Assembly: GCA_015501585.1 (NCBI GenBank) | Contig: JADNRY010000125.1 | Span: 62,001-126,000 of the forward strand | Origin: Rhodocollybia butyracea | Lineage: Eukaryota; Basidiomycota; Agaricomycetes; Agaricales; Omphalotaceae | Reading direction: 5' to 3' | Length of the DNA stretch: 64,000 nt | Shown: positions 12,207-24,496 of the stretch, piece by piece | Numbering within the stretch: the first letter of the stretch is position 1 | Layout of the letters: each line of letters starts with the position of its first letter | Notes under the pieces: model-generated | Database searches by the model: none | The model's input: only the letters and a program-made list of their open reading frames with translations | Told to the model about the DNA's origin: nothing | Position numbers and translations under genes: made by a program

Positions 12207-12250
12207 CACACATTACAGCCCATATTGCCAAGCAATCTGGTGCATTCACC

Positions 12251-12503
12251 TGTAACGCCTCCGCCTCTCCATAATCACCACTGACCGTATCCAGCGATAT
12301 GGTCATCCTAGATGCTGCCGATAGACCAAACGGTCTATCTTATCATTCTATTTATTATTAATTATATAATAAATCTGTTACTATAAGTATTGTACGATTA
12401 CTTAAGAGTCTAGTTAGTCTTTTACACCGTCGTACACACAATAGTATCCTATTTGTCGTGTTCACCGGTGTTCCTAAGGACTTTGCCCATAGGGCACGTT
12501 ATA
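12251..12503 (+). repeat. Probable 5' LTR of a truncated Ty3/Gypsy element
   Basis: It begins TGTAACGCCTCC and ends near GGGCACGTTATA, so the termini are roughly complementary (TGTAACG and CGTTATA). The length, about 253 bp, matches the 256-bp solo LTR at 35400. It sits 154 bp upstream of a Gypsy-type gag. The partner 3' LTR was not found in the window, so the right border is tentative. Confidence 0.45.
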
Positions 12504-12657
12504 CTTTTTTGAACATCAAAAAATTACTATTGTGTGAATAACACAAAGCTATTAGTTTAACAAGCTAAAAACAGTTATACTACCAAGTATAACAACAATT
12601 ATTCCAACTCACAAACCCGCTCCATTTTTCCGTCCCGCTATATCATTTGCTGTCTCA

Positions 12658-14620
12658 ATGACCTCTCGAAATCAATCAGAGAAGTCATATCGGAGCGTGC
12701 GTGATCGCGTACCTTCCATTTGTGGTGACGTGTCACCACAATCAATCTATTCAGTCGCATCAGCGACTCATTCTGTGCGTGTGTCTGAAGGACAGCACTA
12801 CAGGCAGGACAAAAGTCCACCTAATGAACAGTATATGACTATTCATAAGAAACGGCCGACCCGAGAGGGTTTAAGTGAGATTTCTTCTGCGCTACGAGAT
12901 GTAGCGGCATCACTCGACAAGAGTACGCAAGTACTCAATCGTATTCTCAATATAACTGAGAAATGGGATGCATCTAGCATCTGATCTAATGAAGAAAGAT
13001 CTTCTTCATCGAGAAACAGCAATAGAATCACTATTGCTGCACCCACACTGAGACGGCCTGCCGTCACACCACCGGTATTGCACAATGCAGCACCATCTGT
13101 TCCTACCGAGGCAAACAACTTGGTACGCCAATGGCGTGAGACTGTGCCCAAGGCACCATCAGTCCAACAATCACTGTTGGACGAACAGTATTCACAAGGG
13201 ATGACCAAGTCACCCCATCATGTTCCTGTATTCCGACAGGAATACGCACCAGTGTCAGTAACTATACCGACACCCATCTACACATCCCGCATGAGACAGA
13301 GTCCCAATGCGGAGGCAGCGTCTCTGACACTGCGAGGTCCCAGGGCATTACTGGTGACCAAATCTTGCTCACCACAAAGCGCGGTGAACATTAAAAGTGA
13401 ACCGAAGTTACCTTGTAACTTCAATCAGGTAGTAGCGATACCACCACAGGAAAGTACAATGTACTTCCCTACTGCAAGGGCGCCAATGGTACCCAATATT
13501 ATTACACCTCCAGTAGTTGTACCAAACACTACTGGAAATCATTCCAGTATGGGACCGCAACACGGTACCCTTCCGGTAGTTCCTACTACCATATCCATTG
13601 CCCCGGCAACACAAAGTGTTGCCCCTCCGGTAGTACACACTACCGTAAGACTGCCCAAATTGCCGCCCAGCAATGCGCCAGAGCCAAGTTCAATGCCAGT
13701 ACCAATGGTATTGGCCGAGTTGCAACCACAGCCGCTTCCGTTGGGAGTAGCTAAAGATTGGATGAGTCGCATAGCAATTCAACGCCAACATAACACCAGT
13801 CTCCGAGATTTTGGATTCGCGCCATCTGGGCTTCCCGACCAAATGGTGGGATATAATGTTGACGGAATACCCATTGATAAATTGACTACTCCCAGAGAAA
13901 TCTGGGATTGATTTTACATTCCACCCGCTGAGTCCTTTCCAGGACCAAGCAATAATGCCAGAGCGAAAGTGCCTAGCAAAAAATCCCATGAAGGGGGGAG
14001 GAAGCACAAGAGTGCTAAATCCAAAGGCCGCAAACGCAGGCCATGGTCGGATGAATCATCTGACTCTAGTGATACTGAGTCAAATACTGACTCTTTGTCT
14101 GATGCCTCTTGGCTAGACAAATTTGCTACCCGTAAGGGTAAAATTACTCCTAATGAGCGCCGTAAAATACTGCGTTCACTTGCATCTAAGATGCAAGAAA
14201 CAACAGGTGACGACGAACGTCGTTCCCGATGGAAACACAAGGTACACAAAGTGTACCGTAAACAAATTCGAGATAAGGTGGGGAATCCTATCCCTCCCAT
14301 TGAGAGCCGTAAAGCTCTTAAAGTTCCATCTCCGGAGGTCTATGACGGATCTCCGGATGTGAATGTCTTCGAGCGGTGGCTAATGTCACTTCTCCAATGG
14401 ATGGTAGTCAACCGCATGTGCGGTGACAATTACGATGCTACACGGACTGCCGTGCTTGGCATGTTTCTAAAGGGCAAAGCCCTTGACTGGTATAACGACG
14501 AAGTCGCTGGTATACACCGCACTGTCCTTAAGTGGACATTTGAAGGCGCCATCATTGGTGTCTTTGATTGTTGCATCCAAGCAATGACCATTCATCAAGC
14601 TGCACGGCAGTTTGACCTTA
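12658..14620 (+). pseudogene. Ty3/Gypsy Gag with two in-frame stops, 3'-truncated
   Basis: One plus-strand frame runs from ATG 12658 to about 14620. Only two TGA codons break it: 12982-12984 (after KWDASSI) and 13909-13911 (after PREIWD). The N-terminal part is Ser/Arg-rich and the middle is Pro/Val-rich and looks disordered. The C-terminal part (from about 14320) has the Gag capsid signature VYDGSPDVNVFERWL, then FLKGKALDWYNDEV and IHQAARQFD. The two stops fit CGA-to-TGA and TGG-to-TGA changes. After RQFD the similarity ends and no protease or reverse transcriptase follows, so the element is cut off here by other sequence. Confidence 0.8.
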
Positions 14621-15685
14621 TTGAGTCGGTCAAACCTTCAAACCTTCAAACCTCAAGCTTTCAAGCTTCAATGTTTCAACATGAACTAAGATTACTTTTG
14701 GTACTCTTGCCAATGATGCTGCTTGTTTCCTTCTCATCCGACAACGGAACAGTTTGGCCAGCACAACCTGTGCTCTGCCTCCAAGTCAGCTTCAATACTG
14801 CTCTGGATTTCTGTGAGAAGACGTCAATGCTACAGGAAAGATGTTACGGTCATAATACTGTGTGTAATATATCTTTTGCAAAACCAGCCACTGCTGACTT
14901 GATATGCCTGATATTGGCTCTTCATGTTCCAGTCCTGGACATTCATCTATGCAACTTTCTCTCACACGAACCATCTGACCCTGGTTTGCCTCAAAGGTCT
15001 CTGATATCTATTGGGTCATCAGACATATCAGATCAGCTTTTGCCATCCACAGCACCTTTTCTTCCAGCTCTCTATCCTGACAAAGCTTGGTACCACAATC
15101 TTTTCAGCAAGCCGCATGTTACCAATGGAAAAACTTGCCTCGATGAACCTGAGATGCTCGATATCGATACCTAGACAACACTTCCACTCAGACATATGAG
15201 TACTATTAGATTGTTAGCTCTCTACCAGTACAACAATTGTAATTTGTAGATAGATAGACAGACAGATAGATTATCTACTATACATGGCCCACTACCGTTG
15301 GAGAAGCTATGGAATGATGAAGTCAATCAAAATTGAAAAAATCACAAGTCATTTTTATTTATAAATGAAACTTTGAATCGATTGACTGTCATTAATTTTG
15401 CAAACAGCTGTAAGCTGTACACTACTATATACATAGGTACTAGTAGGCAATGTAGACCAGATCATGTTCATATCTTATCTTGATTTGTAATGACATGACA
15501 CATTACAGATAATATTACTACCATATAAGGCAAATCTGTGATCATGTGGTTGGTTGGTTGGCCCACCAGGAGCCTTAAAATATTTTTCAGCATTGTGTAA
15601 TTAATTATTTTTTTGGTACCCCCTTGGTTTATCTTCTGCTTTTCTAGTTGGTGTTGATATCTCCTTTAGTGCACTGAGACATTCT
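14621..15685. other. Unassigned repeat-like stretch
   Basis: The plus frame stays open to 15174 but its composition changes and no motif continues the Gag. The minus strand over 14690-15040 shows short open pieces, including MVRVRESCIDECPG and WLVLQKIYY, broken by stops; these may be remains of another mobile-element gene that I cannot name. A TAGA/CAGA microsatellite lies at about 15247-15272. Nothing else is seen. Confidence 0.4.
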
Positions 15686-16480
15686 CCAATGGGTATGCGG
15701 CTTACAAAGGGCAAGTTGGATTGGATTTCCAGCCGGTGGCTAAATGACAACCTTGTTGAGTTTCTACTGAAGTTGGATTTTTTTTGCATCTGTCTCCATG
15801 TGCGACTGACAACTTTGCTTAGGTTGTGGCATTATGAGCTTTTGTGTGATAAACTTCAGCTAGCGAACTAGATCCATGTCTTTAACCCATTCCTCTACCA
15901 GAAAATCAAAAGTAAATATGCCTGGCCCTGAATTTTTTTGGTAATCCTGGTTTTCCTTACATGACAACAGATCTGGACTCAAAAGTACACTGCGTTGGGA
16001 CCGCAAAGTTGACATTTTTAAAATAAAATTTCCCATTGTACCAATCAATGAATAGTAAGTATCCTTCACCATCTGCACTGCTAGAATTAGAATCAGCTAC
16101 CATTGGTACCTTGCCGTTGTATATCACCCAGACTTATATATTCCAGACTTGCAGCGAGATCCTTGGATGGCTATAACTCCTTTTGACTCCCAATTGAAAC
16201 CTTCAGAGCAGGCCAGGTATGTTTTTTACTTTCGTCAATTGACACGATGGTAGCCCAAAATTCTTAGGACCCTTATCTTAACAATGAATTCTCTGGGATC
16301 TAACCAGGTGCGCGCTGTTGAAGTACTAGGGAAATTTCTTCAGGTGGAGGCAAATGCCAGGAAGAACACTGGAAATTTGCAAGTTCCCAATGGTAGAGCT
16401 CTTAAGGTTGGTCAAAACTTGTGTGCCTTGCCTAGCTGACAGCTGGATGACTCAGGTACCACAACAGAGCAATGAATTTC
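15686..16480 (+). pseudogene. Ulp1-like (C48) cysteine protease remnant
   Basis: Ulp1/SENP proteases release SUMO-type modifiers; in fungal genomes they are also common in DNA transposons. Visible here in order: RWLNDNLVEFLLK (near 15730, the usual N-terminal LND segment), IHVFNPFLYQKIKS (near 15870), RKVDIFKIKFPIVPINE, then HWYLAVVYHPD with the catalytic His, then ITPFDS with the expected Asp. A 42-bp intron-like segment with GTAAGT and CAG ends separates PINE and HWYLA (about 16054-16095). The last segment reads VPQQSNEF and then departs from the family just where the catalytic Cys should be. There is also an in-frame TAG before IHVFNP. The gene is dead, and its original element cannot be delimited. 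Confidence 0.65.
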
Positions 16481-19400
16481 AACCACCATGTTCTCACAGG
16501 CGCTAAAAATTCAAAAATATTGAGCTCGTCGTTGAGCCTCTTCTCTGGTCTCCAGCCTCTTGGAATGCCCAGGTAGTAATGGGCTCAACTACACTACTAA
16601 AGGAGAGGGAGATGAGGGGATTATGTGCTTGGTTATGCTTAATTCTGTTGTTGATTCACCACCTCTCGGGCAGACAGAGTGAAACCCCAGCAATGGGGCC
16701 ACGGCTAAGTCCTTCAGGTCTGAACTGTACCATCTTGGTCTGGTCAATTGGTAGGCATAGCCTGTCCTCTGGCTTCATTAGGGACAATGGGGAAAATATA
16801 TGGTGGCAGCCACGGCTATAGTCGACCAGTTTTCCAACGAAAATACCAGTTCTCTGGGATCAATTACTTGATGGAATATCTGGTGGCAGCCTTTACTTTG
16901 GCCATAGCTACAACAAGTTTCCATATTGTGCTCTTTTGCTTCATCTCCCACTCTCCATATTGTGCTCTTTGGCCTCATTTTCTCATTCTGTCCTATCATG
17001 GCCCATGCACTTGGCTTGGCTATGTCATGTGTGCTGGCATATTACTTTCTTCTGTTGTTATCTTTCTCCCTGCCTGTTGTTATCTTTCTCCCGCCTGGGG
17101 CTCTGGGTTATTGTGTGGGCACTTGGCAGGCTTCAGGCAGCCAGGACAACTTCGCTGGCTACACTTCAGGTAGCTAACATTGGTATGGCATGGCTGCACG
17201 CTCTGGCTGGCTCATTGTCTTGAGTGGCGCCAGGCTCCTTTTTGTCTATATCTTTGTTTCTGGGTGGGTAAATCTTCTCTCACATTGTCTTGCATGTGAT
17301 GGCTTGCCTGCTTCTCTCACATCATCTTGCAGATGGCCCATGCATTGATGTGACGTGTAATTCACTGTCACTGCTCACTATTGTGTTCTCCCAGTCCCCA
17401 TCTTTCTCCCACCCTCGTCCATGACTGTCAGTACAGGGTGGCTCTTGAATGTGCCAGGACAATCAGATTATCTCTAGGGTGATGGTGCTCTGTGCAGCAC
17501 ATGCGCTTGTCTCTCATGCAGTTCAGGGAGCGGAAGGATCTTCCGAACGATATTCCAACATGTTTTAATACTCCAATTGAAAACATTCATCAATGTATAT
17601 GCATTTACGCCGTCGACCGACATAACTTTCGAGCATTGGTCGAGACTCAGTCCCGAGGCTCTATGCATGATCATCGGCTGCTTTTCAAAATAGCAATACC
17701 ACCATCACTGTACATCCCTTCTTCATACATCAGGAAACAGTGAAATGATGTGTATCCCCCACTGATGTGTATGTAGCATCCTGTATACTTCGTATCATAT
17801 GTACTATTGACCCTACTATCTGTACAAAAGTGGATCAATACAGATGATCTGTATCAGTGGCATCAGGGTACGCAGACTTATTTACAATTAGTATACGGCA
17901 GTGAGGGATTTGTACAATACTACATTAAGTACACAGGGAGGCAAAACATAGGTACAGGGAAATCATTTGATGTTGAAATTAAGGCCGCCGCTACTTCTCG
18001 CTACCTGTGTAAGTATTAACAAACCTAATATTAGGCTATCATCAGTTATTATTGCTCAAGAGTTTATGTTGGCGGAAACAAGGGCGGAAAGAGCGGAACC
18101 AGATGAAACCATGTTGTATGGCCAAGTGCCGGCACCTGCCCTAAACTCCAGTCACGTTATCATTCGTTATCGTTCGTTTTTTTTCAAATCAGAACATTTT
18201 CTTTCCTCAACCACTTTCTTCTTGAGTCTTCAATGTTCATTCTGTCTATGCCTCAAGGCCTCAAGCTTCAAGTCTCAGGACTCTCCACTATAGATCTCTT
18301 TGAACTTTCGCCTTCAATATCTTTGAAAGAACATCCATCATCTCTCACACTGTATAACAAGTTTCAGAGCATTAGGCAACGCTTGTTTTTTTAAAAAATT
18401 GTTGCGCGTACGTGTGTGTTGTAACTTCCTCTGTTCATTGTGTAGTAGGCTTAAACTTTTCTCACCGCAAAGTTTGTATGAAGCGGGCTACACCTCTGTG
18501 CGACCATGCATATTCTCCCACCCCACTTCTCATTCTCTCACACGACTGGCTCTTAGATTTATGCTACAAGGTATGTGCTCCACAACTTCTGCGCTACCAT
18601 CTCACTAACATCATGAGGCAGGCTCACATCGATGCTTACTTGCTCAAACTAATAGATGACAAGACTCGCATACCTGGCTTTCTCAAATTCATTGGATAAT
18701 CTCTGCGTGCTGACACTTTTTGCGCTGCTATTTTGCTGTTGTTTGCATAGTAGGCTTCTGGTACCTGCTCTAAAATTTATGAAATGTACGTACCTTGTTG
18801 ATTGTGATGTCGCGTTCGTTAACATTGTTTGAATCAGGCCATTCGCTATGACTTGTCTGGGCTTGTCATCATGGAATGTGACAACGTTAGACGTGGAAGG
18901 TTGTTTGGGCTACATTACAGAAGTTTGCGCATACATACTTTACCTCTACATATATCTGTATTAGTTACATCGTAATCAATGTTTTTGCAAATTTCTTTGG
19001 TCTGAACAGAAGTAGCTGGATTCAGTGAGGCCGAGCAATGGTGGCTCGCTGGCGGTTCATATCCTATTGTACTGACTCAAACATGGTACTATGAATCGAT
19101 ACAGTACTTATACAGTACTGGAAGTGAGGATATATATATTGTACAAAGATACGCATATTGATACTGTACACTTGGCAGAGGTATACAGGCAGTACAGAGT
19201 GATACAGTAGTCTACATATAGGGGGACCTTTAAACAGCTATACAATTGATACATATAGTACGTACAGGGTCATATAACTGTCATTTTTTCCTGATGTATT
19301 TCCTTAAGTCTATGTTTATAGTTGTCATAACAGGACATAGTCAATAATGTTGAAGACTTCAATTGTGTTTGTATTGTTCATCGTAAGTTTGTCTGTTTCG

Positions 19401-19867
19401 CAACAAAAATATTTTATTTTTGCAGACACTATGGTATGAGTACTTCACTCGTCACAAATAGAAGTATAAATTACATTTCGACATTTGTTTCCAGTCATCA
19501 GTTACATCGCATTCTTTGTGAAATCCATTACCAACTTACGCATTGTCTGTTGCATTCTTACTAGCGACCTGGATTTGTTACGAAGTCTTTTAAGATACAT
19601 ATAAGATACATATACACAAAACTCACTGTCCTGTTGCATCCACAAGTGGAATTGTCAGTCATTGCTGGCACTGTTCCGACGTGTGTGTCTTCAATAGTTA
19701 GATGAGATTCGAAAAGCGCTAGATGCATGCAAAAAATAAAATATAATATAATATCGCCCGACACCCGAAAACACATTGGTAAATCAGTACTTTGAAACTG
19801 ACATCTGTGAACAAAGAGTAACAGGTCAGCCTTCGCAACTTGGCTCAAGTGTGAATGGCACCTCTAT
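16481..19867. other. Long stretch without a supportable gene
   Basis: Several open frames occur but none has a recognisable motif. 17519-17743 (+) encodes about 75 residues with a fairly coding-like composition (segments DIPTCFNTPIENIHQ and SRGSMHDHRLLFK), and 18412-18699 (+) encodes up to 95 residues; both are possible gene remnants. 16570-17220 has reiterated GGCAG/CTCCCTC-type low-complexity sequence. 17270-17340 repeats TCTCTCACAT. I find no inverted or direct terminal repeats bounding this region. Confidence 0.4.
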
Positions 19868-20306
19868 ATCTGTTTCTAGACTCGAGCCAGTAGTTTCTTG
19901 TATGACTGACGATCAGCCGTGTCGGTGAAACAACTGGTTTTTAATCCGGCAGTTTTAGCGGGTCGGATTTAAGTCATGTGCTTCTTTTAACTTAGAGAAA
20001 TCCGAAAATTTAGAGGGTTTCAAACATGTATTTAGGACAAATGTAAATAGACAGAAAGTTTCGCAATGAGGATGCGACAAACGAGTTTATTACCGATTTT
20101 TTAAATCTGAAGTTGTCATTGAGATATTTGACAATCTTTGTAGTATGGTCAAATTAGGGGATATACCTCCGCAACCTTTTGTCTAAACTGACATGCCGCC
20201 CACTGCAAAAAAGCGATGTCTCTCAGATGCTGGCTATAAGCCCTCCAGCTCAGTTCAAAAAAAGTTGATGAAGCTACCGAGGCACAGGAAATTTTTCAGT
20301 CTCTCA

Positions 20307-22063
20307 CTAGGCCAAAGAATGAGGGTGGATTTGGTTTTCACAATATGAAGCACTTTGCAGAGCGGTTATTTGGCACAGGTGATGACCGGCAAATGGATAT
20401 GGATATGAGATTGAAATGGTGTCAACAGGAAAAGCATCAGGCTGGCAGTTATCGCAGCAGCGTGAATTTTCAGGTCGGATGAAGAGCGAGACTGGTAACG
20501 TGTATTAGTTTGATGAAGTAAACGAAAATTGACACTTACTTTTGCCATTGTTGCTGAAAAACTCGTCCCAGGGAGTACGTCGACAACCAGAGGCAGCTAC
20601 ATACAATGAAATGTACTTTCGGTCACACGCCTCAAGAGCCGACTGAGCTTGTTTCTTCTTTCCATGCTGGACTGTGTCAGGTTCGAGATCCTCCTGGTCA
20701 ATCACAGCGATGCGGTCTACTCCTGTTTCTGCCGTGATGTTCAGAGATCCTTGACCATTGCCATCCTCCTCCTCATCTCTCTCAGACTCCAAAGCGGTAA
20801 GGTGTTTTGTGTATGAGGCTTTTGTGAGGAACAGAATTGCCTCACCCAGATCACTGAGTTGGCGTACACCTCGACCAATTTTCTGAACTAACGAAAGAAA
20901 TGTCAACGGTTCGTGCCATAAAATGACACACTTAATCCCAAGAAAGTCCATACCCTAGACAGTAGTGAGAACCAACAGCAAGTAAAGTAAAAATAGTACA
21001 TACCATCCCAAGAGCATCAGTCGCTATCACACAGCGAAGATGCCCGGATCGCAGGCCTTCTGCAATTTCAGTTTTGCGCTTGTCTGTAAGGAATCGGTGA
21101 TAAAACTCGATCGAGTCAGCGGGCATTTGCAATGGACAGTGACGCCGAAAGAAGTCCTGTATTTCTTCGGCCTCTTTGCAATGATTGACATATATGAGAG
21201 TCTGAGGGAATTCGGTGTCAGGTTCTGTTGGAAATAATGTAAAGAGGTCGGCATAAGTGGAATTGGGATGTTGAAGGATGCGGACCGAGAGCGTGATATT
21301 ATACTTTGCGTTGGAGACAGCTATGCGGGCGGAGTCCAGTGGAAGGCCAACCTTGAATAAAACATCCTGTATTACTTCCTCTGGCATGGTGGCAGAGGCA
21401 AGAAGAACCAGAAGTCCACTTGGAAGTCATGCAAGAAGCTTGGCGAGCTGTGTGTATTCTGAACGGAATTCTTCGCCCCATTCACTAGCACAGTGAGCTT
21501 CGTCGATGACAAGCTCAACGCAGTGATCTCGAAACACCCTATTCTTGAGTACCTTCTCATGAAATGGTGTCGATACGGCAGTTTCGGGCGAGACAAAGAT
21601 AGCGCGATATTTCACGCGAATTCGGCCACCCTCATCTATCTATAGGCACCAGCAATTAGAAAGAAGTATCAGCATAGACAGAATGGATACATACCTCAAA
21701 GGTATCCTCCATTTTTCCACTACCCCTTTTGTTGTTCACAGCCAGTGCTGGGATGCCTCTCTTCTCCAAAGCCTCTACCTGTGAGTTCATGAGAGCATTT
21801 AGAGGGCTGACAACCAGCACAACTTTCTGAGAGACTGAAATATCATCTTTGGAATCCAAACCGTAAGCGAGAGGATACCAGAACGCGAGAGTTTTGCCTC
21901 CACCAGTAGGAACATCATACACAGTGGTTTTGCCTTGTAGTATATTCCTTCCAGCAAGTTGCTGGAGTTCTCTCAGCCCAGGAACATCAAAAATCTCGCA
22001 TATAATCTTCTCGGCTTTGTCCAGGCGTCCTTCGTCAAGCGATTGAGGGTATTTGGGAGGCAT
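20307..22063 (-). pseudogene. RecQ-family DNA helicase with one premature stop
   Basis: RecQ helicases unwind DNA 3'-to-5' using ATP. The model has four exons: 22063-21695, 21639-21004, 20954-20540, 20491-20307; all three introns have GT-AG ends and are 48-55 bp. Motifs in order: I PTGGGKTLAF, Ia VVSPLNALM, II VIDEAHCASEWGEEFR, III LASATMPEE, V TDALGMGMDF (rejoined across intron 2), VI QKIGRGVRQ. The zinc region is represented by CRR..W..FF in exon 3 and CCDNC in exon 4. About 570 residues, shorter than cellular RecQ because HRDC and long N-terminal regions are absent. An in-frame TGA at 21429-21427, between LAKLLA and LPSGLL, fits a CGA-to-TGA change and is the only defect. It lies inside the inverted repeats of the element at 19877-25958. 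A TTG-started shadow frame and an antisense frame overlap its 3' end. Confidence 0.85.
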
Positions 22064-22456
22064 GAGGGGGAAGTGAGACCAGGTTGTTGTTGTTGGATAT
22101 TTGTCCTGGGCTGCTCAATTGAGGCTGTGGACAAACACATATATACAAATGATGTGTAACTACAACCCTTGATAATGATCTAATAGTAGTCTTGAACCAC
22201 CATCTCAGAGCCATCTCAGAGCCATCTAAGAGTCTAGGAGTCTTTATTAACCAACAGTTGTTGGATATTTGGTCCGCGGTATATGGCCGCCGGTATGTAC
22301 AGCTCCAATACCGAGTAGATATCAGACCCGAGTTCTTATCATTTGTTTTAACTTTTATTTCATTGATACGGATTTCTACTTATACTGTACGTATCGATGT
22401 TCCCTTCTTTTCCTCAGCCTTCATCACTTCTGGCTGAGGTATGTCTATTATACTTA

Positions 22457-22976
22457 GGCCCCGTTCTGTTCCCGCGACTCAATGAGATACAATAAAATCC
22501 CTCTGCCAAATTTCCGTGAGAAATACGATACACATTTTGGATCACTCGTCTCACATTTTTTGTGTTCCACAACACCAAAGGTGATTTTTGGCGCAAGCTA
22601 GCGCGACACGCAGTCGACGAGTGGGACTCTCGTGCTCATTGCTGGCAACGATGATAACAGCCACTTTCTAATTTTTAGAGGTAATAGGCTAAGGCGTGAA
22701 CCAAGACTTCCGCAACTAACAAGAATTCAGAAAACTCATATTCTATTTTTCTGCATTTGTGGTCTGTTTGTCATGAACAACGACGACAAGGCACCTCTCA
22801 AGGGCGACGTCGGGCAGTGTTGATGAGCACCGGACATCGTGATCCGCAGGTAGGGTCGTGTAGGGTCGCGTCTGAACTTTTCCAAACCGCATCAAGTTTG
22901 ATACGATGCGGAATTTGTTTTTCTATCGTATCACATTTTATCGTATCTCACTGAGTCGCGGGAGCAGAACAGGGCC
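22457..22976. mobile_element. PIF/Harbinger-type MITE (520 bp)
   Basis: Ends are GGCCCCGTTCTGTTCCCGCG and its near-complement at the right (CGCGGGAGCAGAACAGGGCC). The inverted similarity extends about 40 bp through GACTCARTGAGATAC. TTA flanks both sides (22454-22456 and 22977-22979), the 3-bp target preference of PIF/Harbinger. No coding capacity. It lies within the helicase element, so it inserted later. Confidence 0.85.
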
Positions 22977-23013
22977 TTATGCTCTATGTCCATTATGCTC
23001 ATACTGTACCTAT

Positions 23014-23194
23014 AGCTTAGTTGTACATCGTACTAATGTGTCTCTTAGGTATGGTAATATGATTTAGCCTTCATCACTTCTGGCTGAGCTTAGTTGTACA
23101 TCGTACTAACATGTCTCTTAGGTATGGTAATATGATTTAGCCTTCATCACTTCTGGCTGAGCTTAGTTGTACATCGTACTAACGTGTCTCTTAG
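23014..23194. repeat. 73-bp tandem repeat, about 2.5 copies
   Basis: Units start at 23014, 23087 and 23160 with AGCTTAGTTGTACATCGTAC and contain AGCCTTCATCACTTCTGGCTG. The third unit is cut by the neighbouring foldback insertion. A partial unit (CAGCCTTCATCACTTCTGG, near 22415) lies on the other side of the MITE, so the array predates that insertion. Confidence 0.85.
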
Positions 23195-24496
23195 TTCCAA
23201 CAGTTGTCTATGCTGTTCAAAAGTGTGAAATATTCAAGTGTGCTCCCCCCTCACAAATGTGCTCCCCCCCACAAATCTGGTGTGCTCCCCCTTCAGAAAT
23301 TCAAGTGCGCTCCCCCCTCAGAAATTATGTGTGCTCCCCCTTCACAAATGTGCCCCCCCCCACAAATCAGTGTGCTCCCCCCTCAGAAATTTAAGTGTGC
23401 TCCCCCCTCAGAATTATGTGTGCTCCCCCTTCACATAAATTATTCATTTTGAATTAGTCATGAAAATTACCATATTTGGTAAGGCTCAGTCACTCAGTCA
23501 TATGACTCCTTAGTCTGAACTTACACAGTTACTTAATTATATACTATGGTGAGCAATGTAATCTGCTCTAGACCAACACAGCCGTAGAATGAGAACTACC
23601 ATATTTGGTAAGGTCTAGTCTTGACTCAGTCATATGACTTCCTTAATCTGGATTTATGTACTTATGTCAACTATATTATAGTGAGCAATCTACATGGGCA
23701 TGTGTCACATGACATTTGTAGGGATGAGTAATGAGCAATGACACATAAGTTTCTAGCTCCTACCTGGGTATACTTACAATACCAATCTTGAAACAAAAAA
23801 ACCTTGAAACAAAAGGTCCAGACTTCAAGTTGTTCAATGTTGAAACTTGAAAGTATGGACTTGATGATTGTGCAGGTAAAGAAGTCGACCATAGCCCATT
23901 CCATACCAACATCCCACACTGCTTATGATTTTTATGCTACTACTAGTTGGATTACTAGGATATACTTAGTAAGTACTCTATCTATCCTCAAAACACAAAA
24001 ATCTTAGACCAAATCAGTCCCAATTCGGTGGATTGCTTGCACATAACTCACAGTTCTGGTCTTGATTCTGGTCAGGGCAAGTCCTGGCAGTGCTACTTTC
24101 ATCTATCACTTTCTGATACATACTGTATAGTAATTATTCATTGCAATTGCACACAGTACCATAGAGTATGTGCAAATGAATGGGCGGGCTGAAGGCCCAC
24201 TATCAAAAATTGGTACTGTTTCATGAAAAACCTTGAAAAACCCTCTTGTTATGCATTACTAATTGCCAAATACCCATGCTCCCTAGTTGGGTCCTGTTAC
24301 ATGTTATGGGACTCAAGAGTGTGATTGTACATTTGGCCGCACGGCACAGGATTCCGAGTCATTCTTGCAGGTTAGACTTGTGGAGAAGTCACTGACCCAC
24401 TGTAAACTTCTTCTACTACCACAAGCCTTACTGTTGTAACTAATAGTAATTTACAGCCAGTGGGCAATAAAGACTGCTGAAGCGCCCTTTGGGTGC

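Larger units (their letters stand above)
10286..12211 (+). mobile_element. Gag-only Copia-type element with intact LTRs
   Basis: The 5' LTR is 10291-10468 and the 3' LTR is 12030-12206, each starting TGTTGAGATATGTC and ending TTTAAACTCAACA. The target duplication CACAC flanks them at 10286-10290 and 12207-12211. A purine-rich GTGGGGGAG stretch precedes the 3' LTR. The LTRs differ at several positions, so this element is older than its neighbour. The interior carries gag only; no protease, integrase or reverse transcriptase is present, so its movement would need enzymes from another element. Confidence 0.9.

Noticed and set aside
16748..17223. Hydrophobic ORFs on the plus strand
   Set aside because: Several frames are open over low-complexity CT-rich sequence; no start context, splice pattern or family resemblance.
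23204..23452. Cys/Pro-rich ORFs in the foldback arms (also 25427-25730)
   Set aside because: All three frames stay open because of the C-rich repeat; the peptide pattern simply mirrors the repeated DNA unit.
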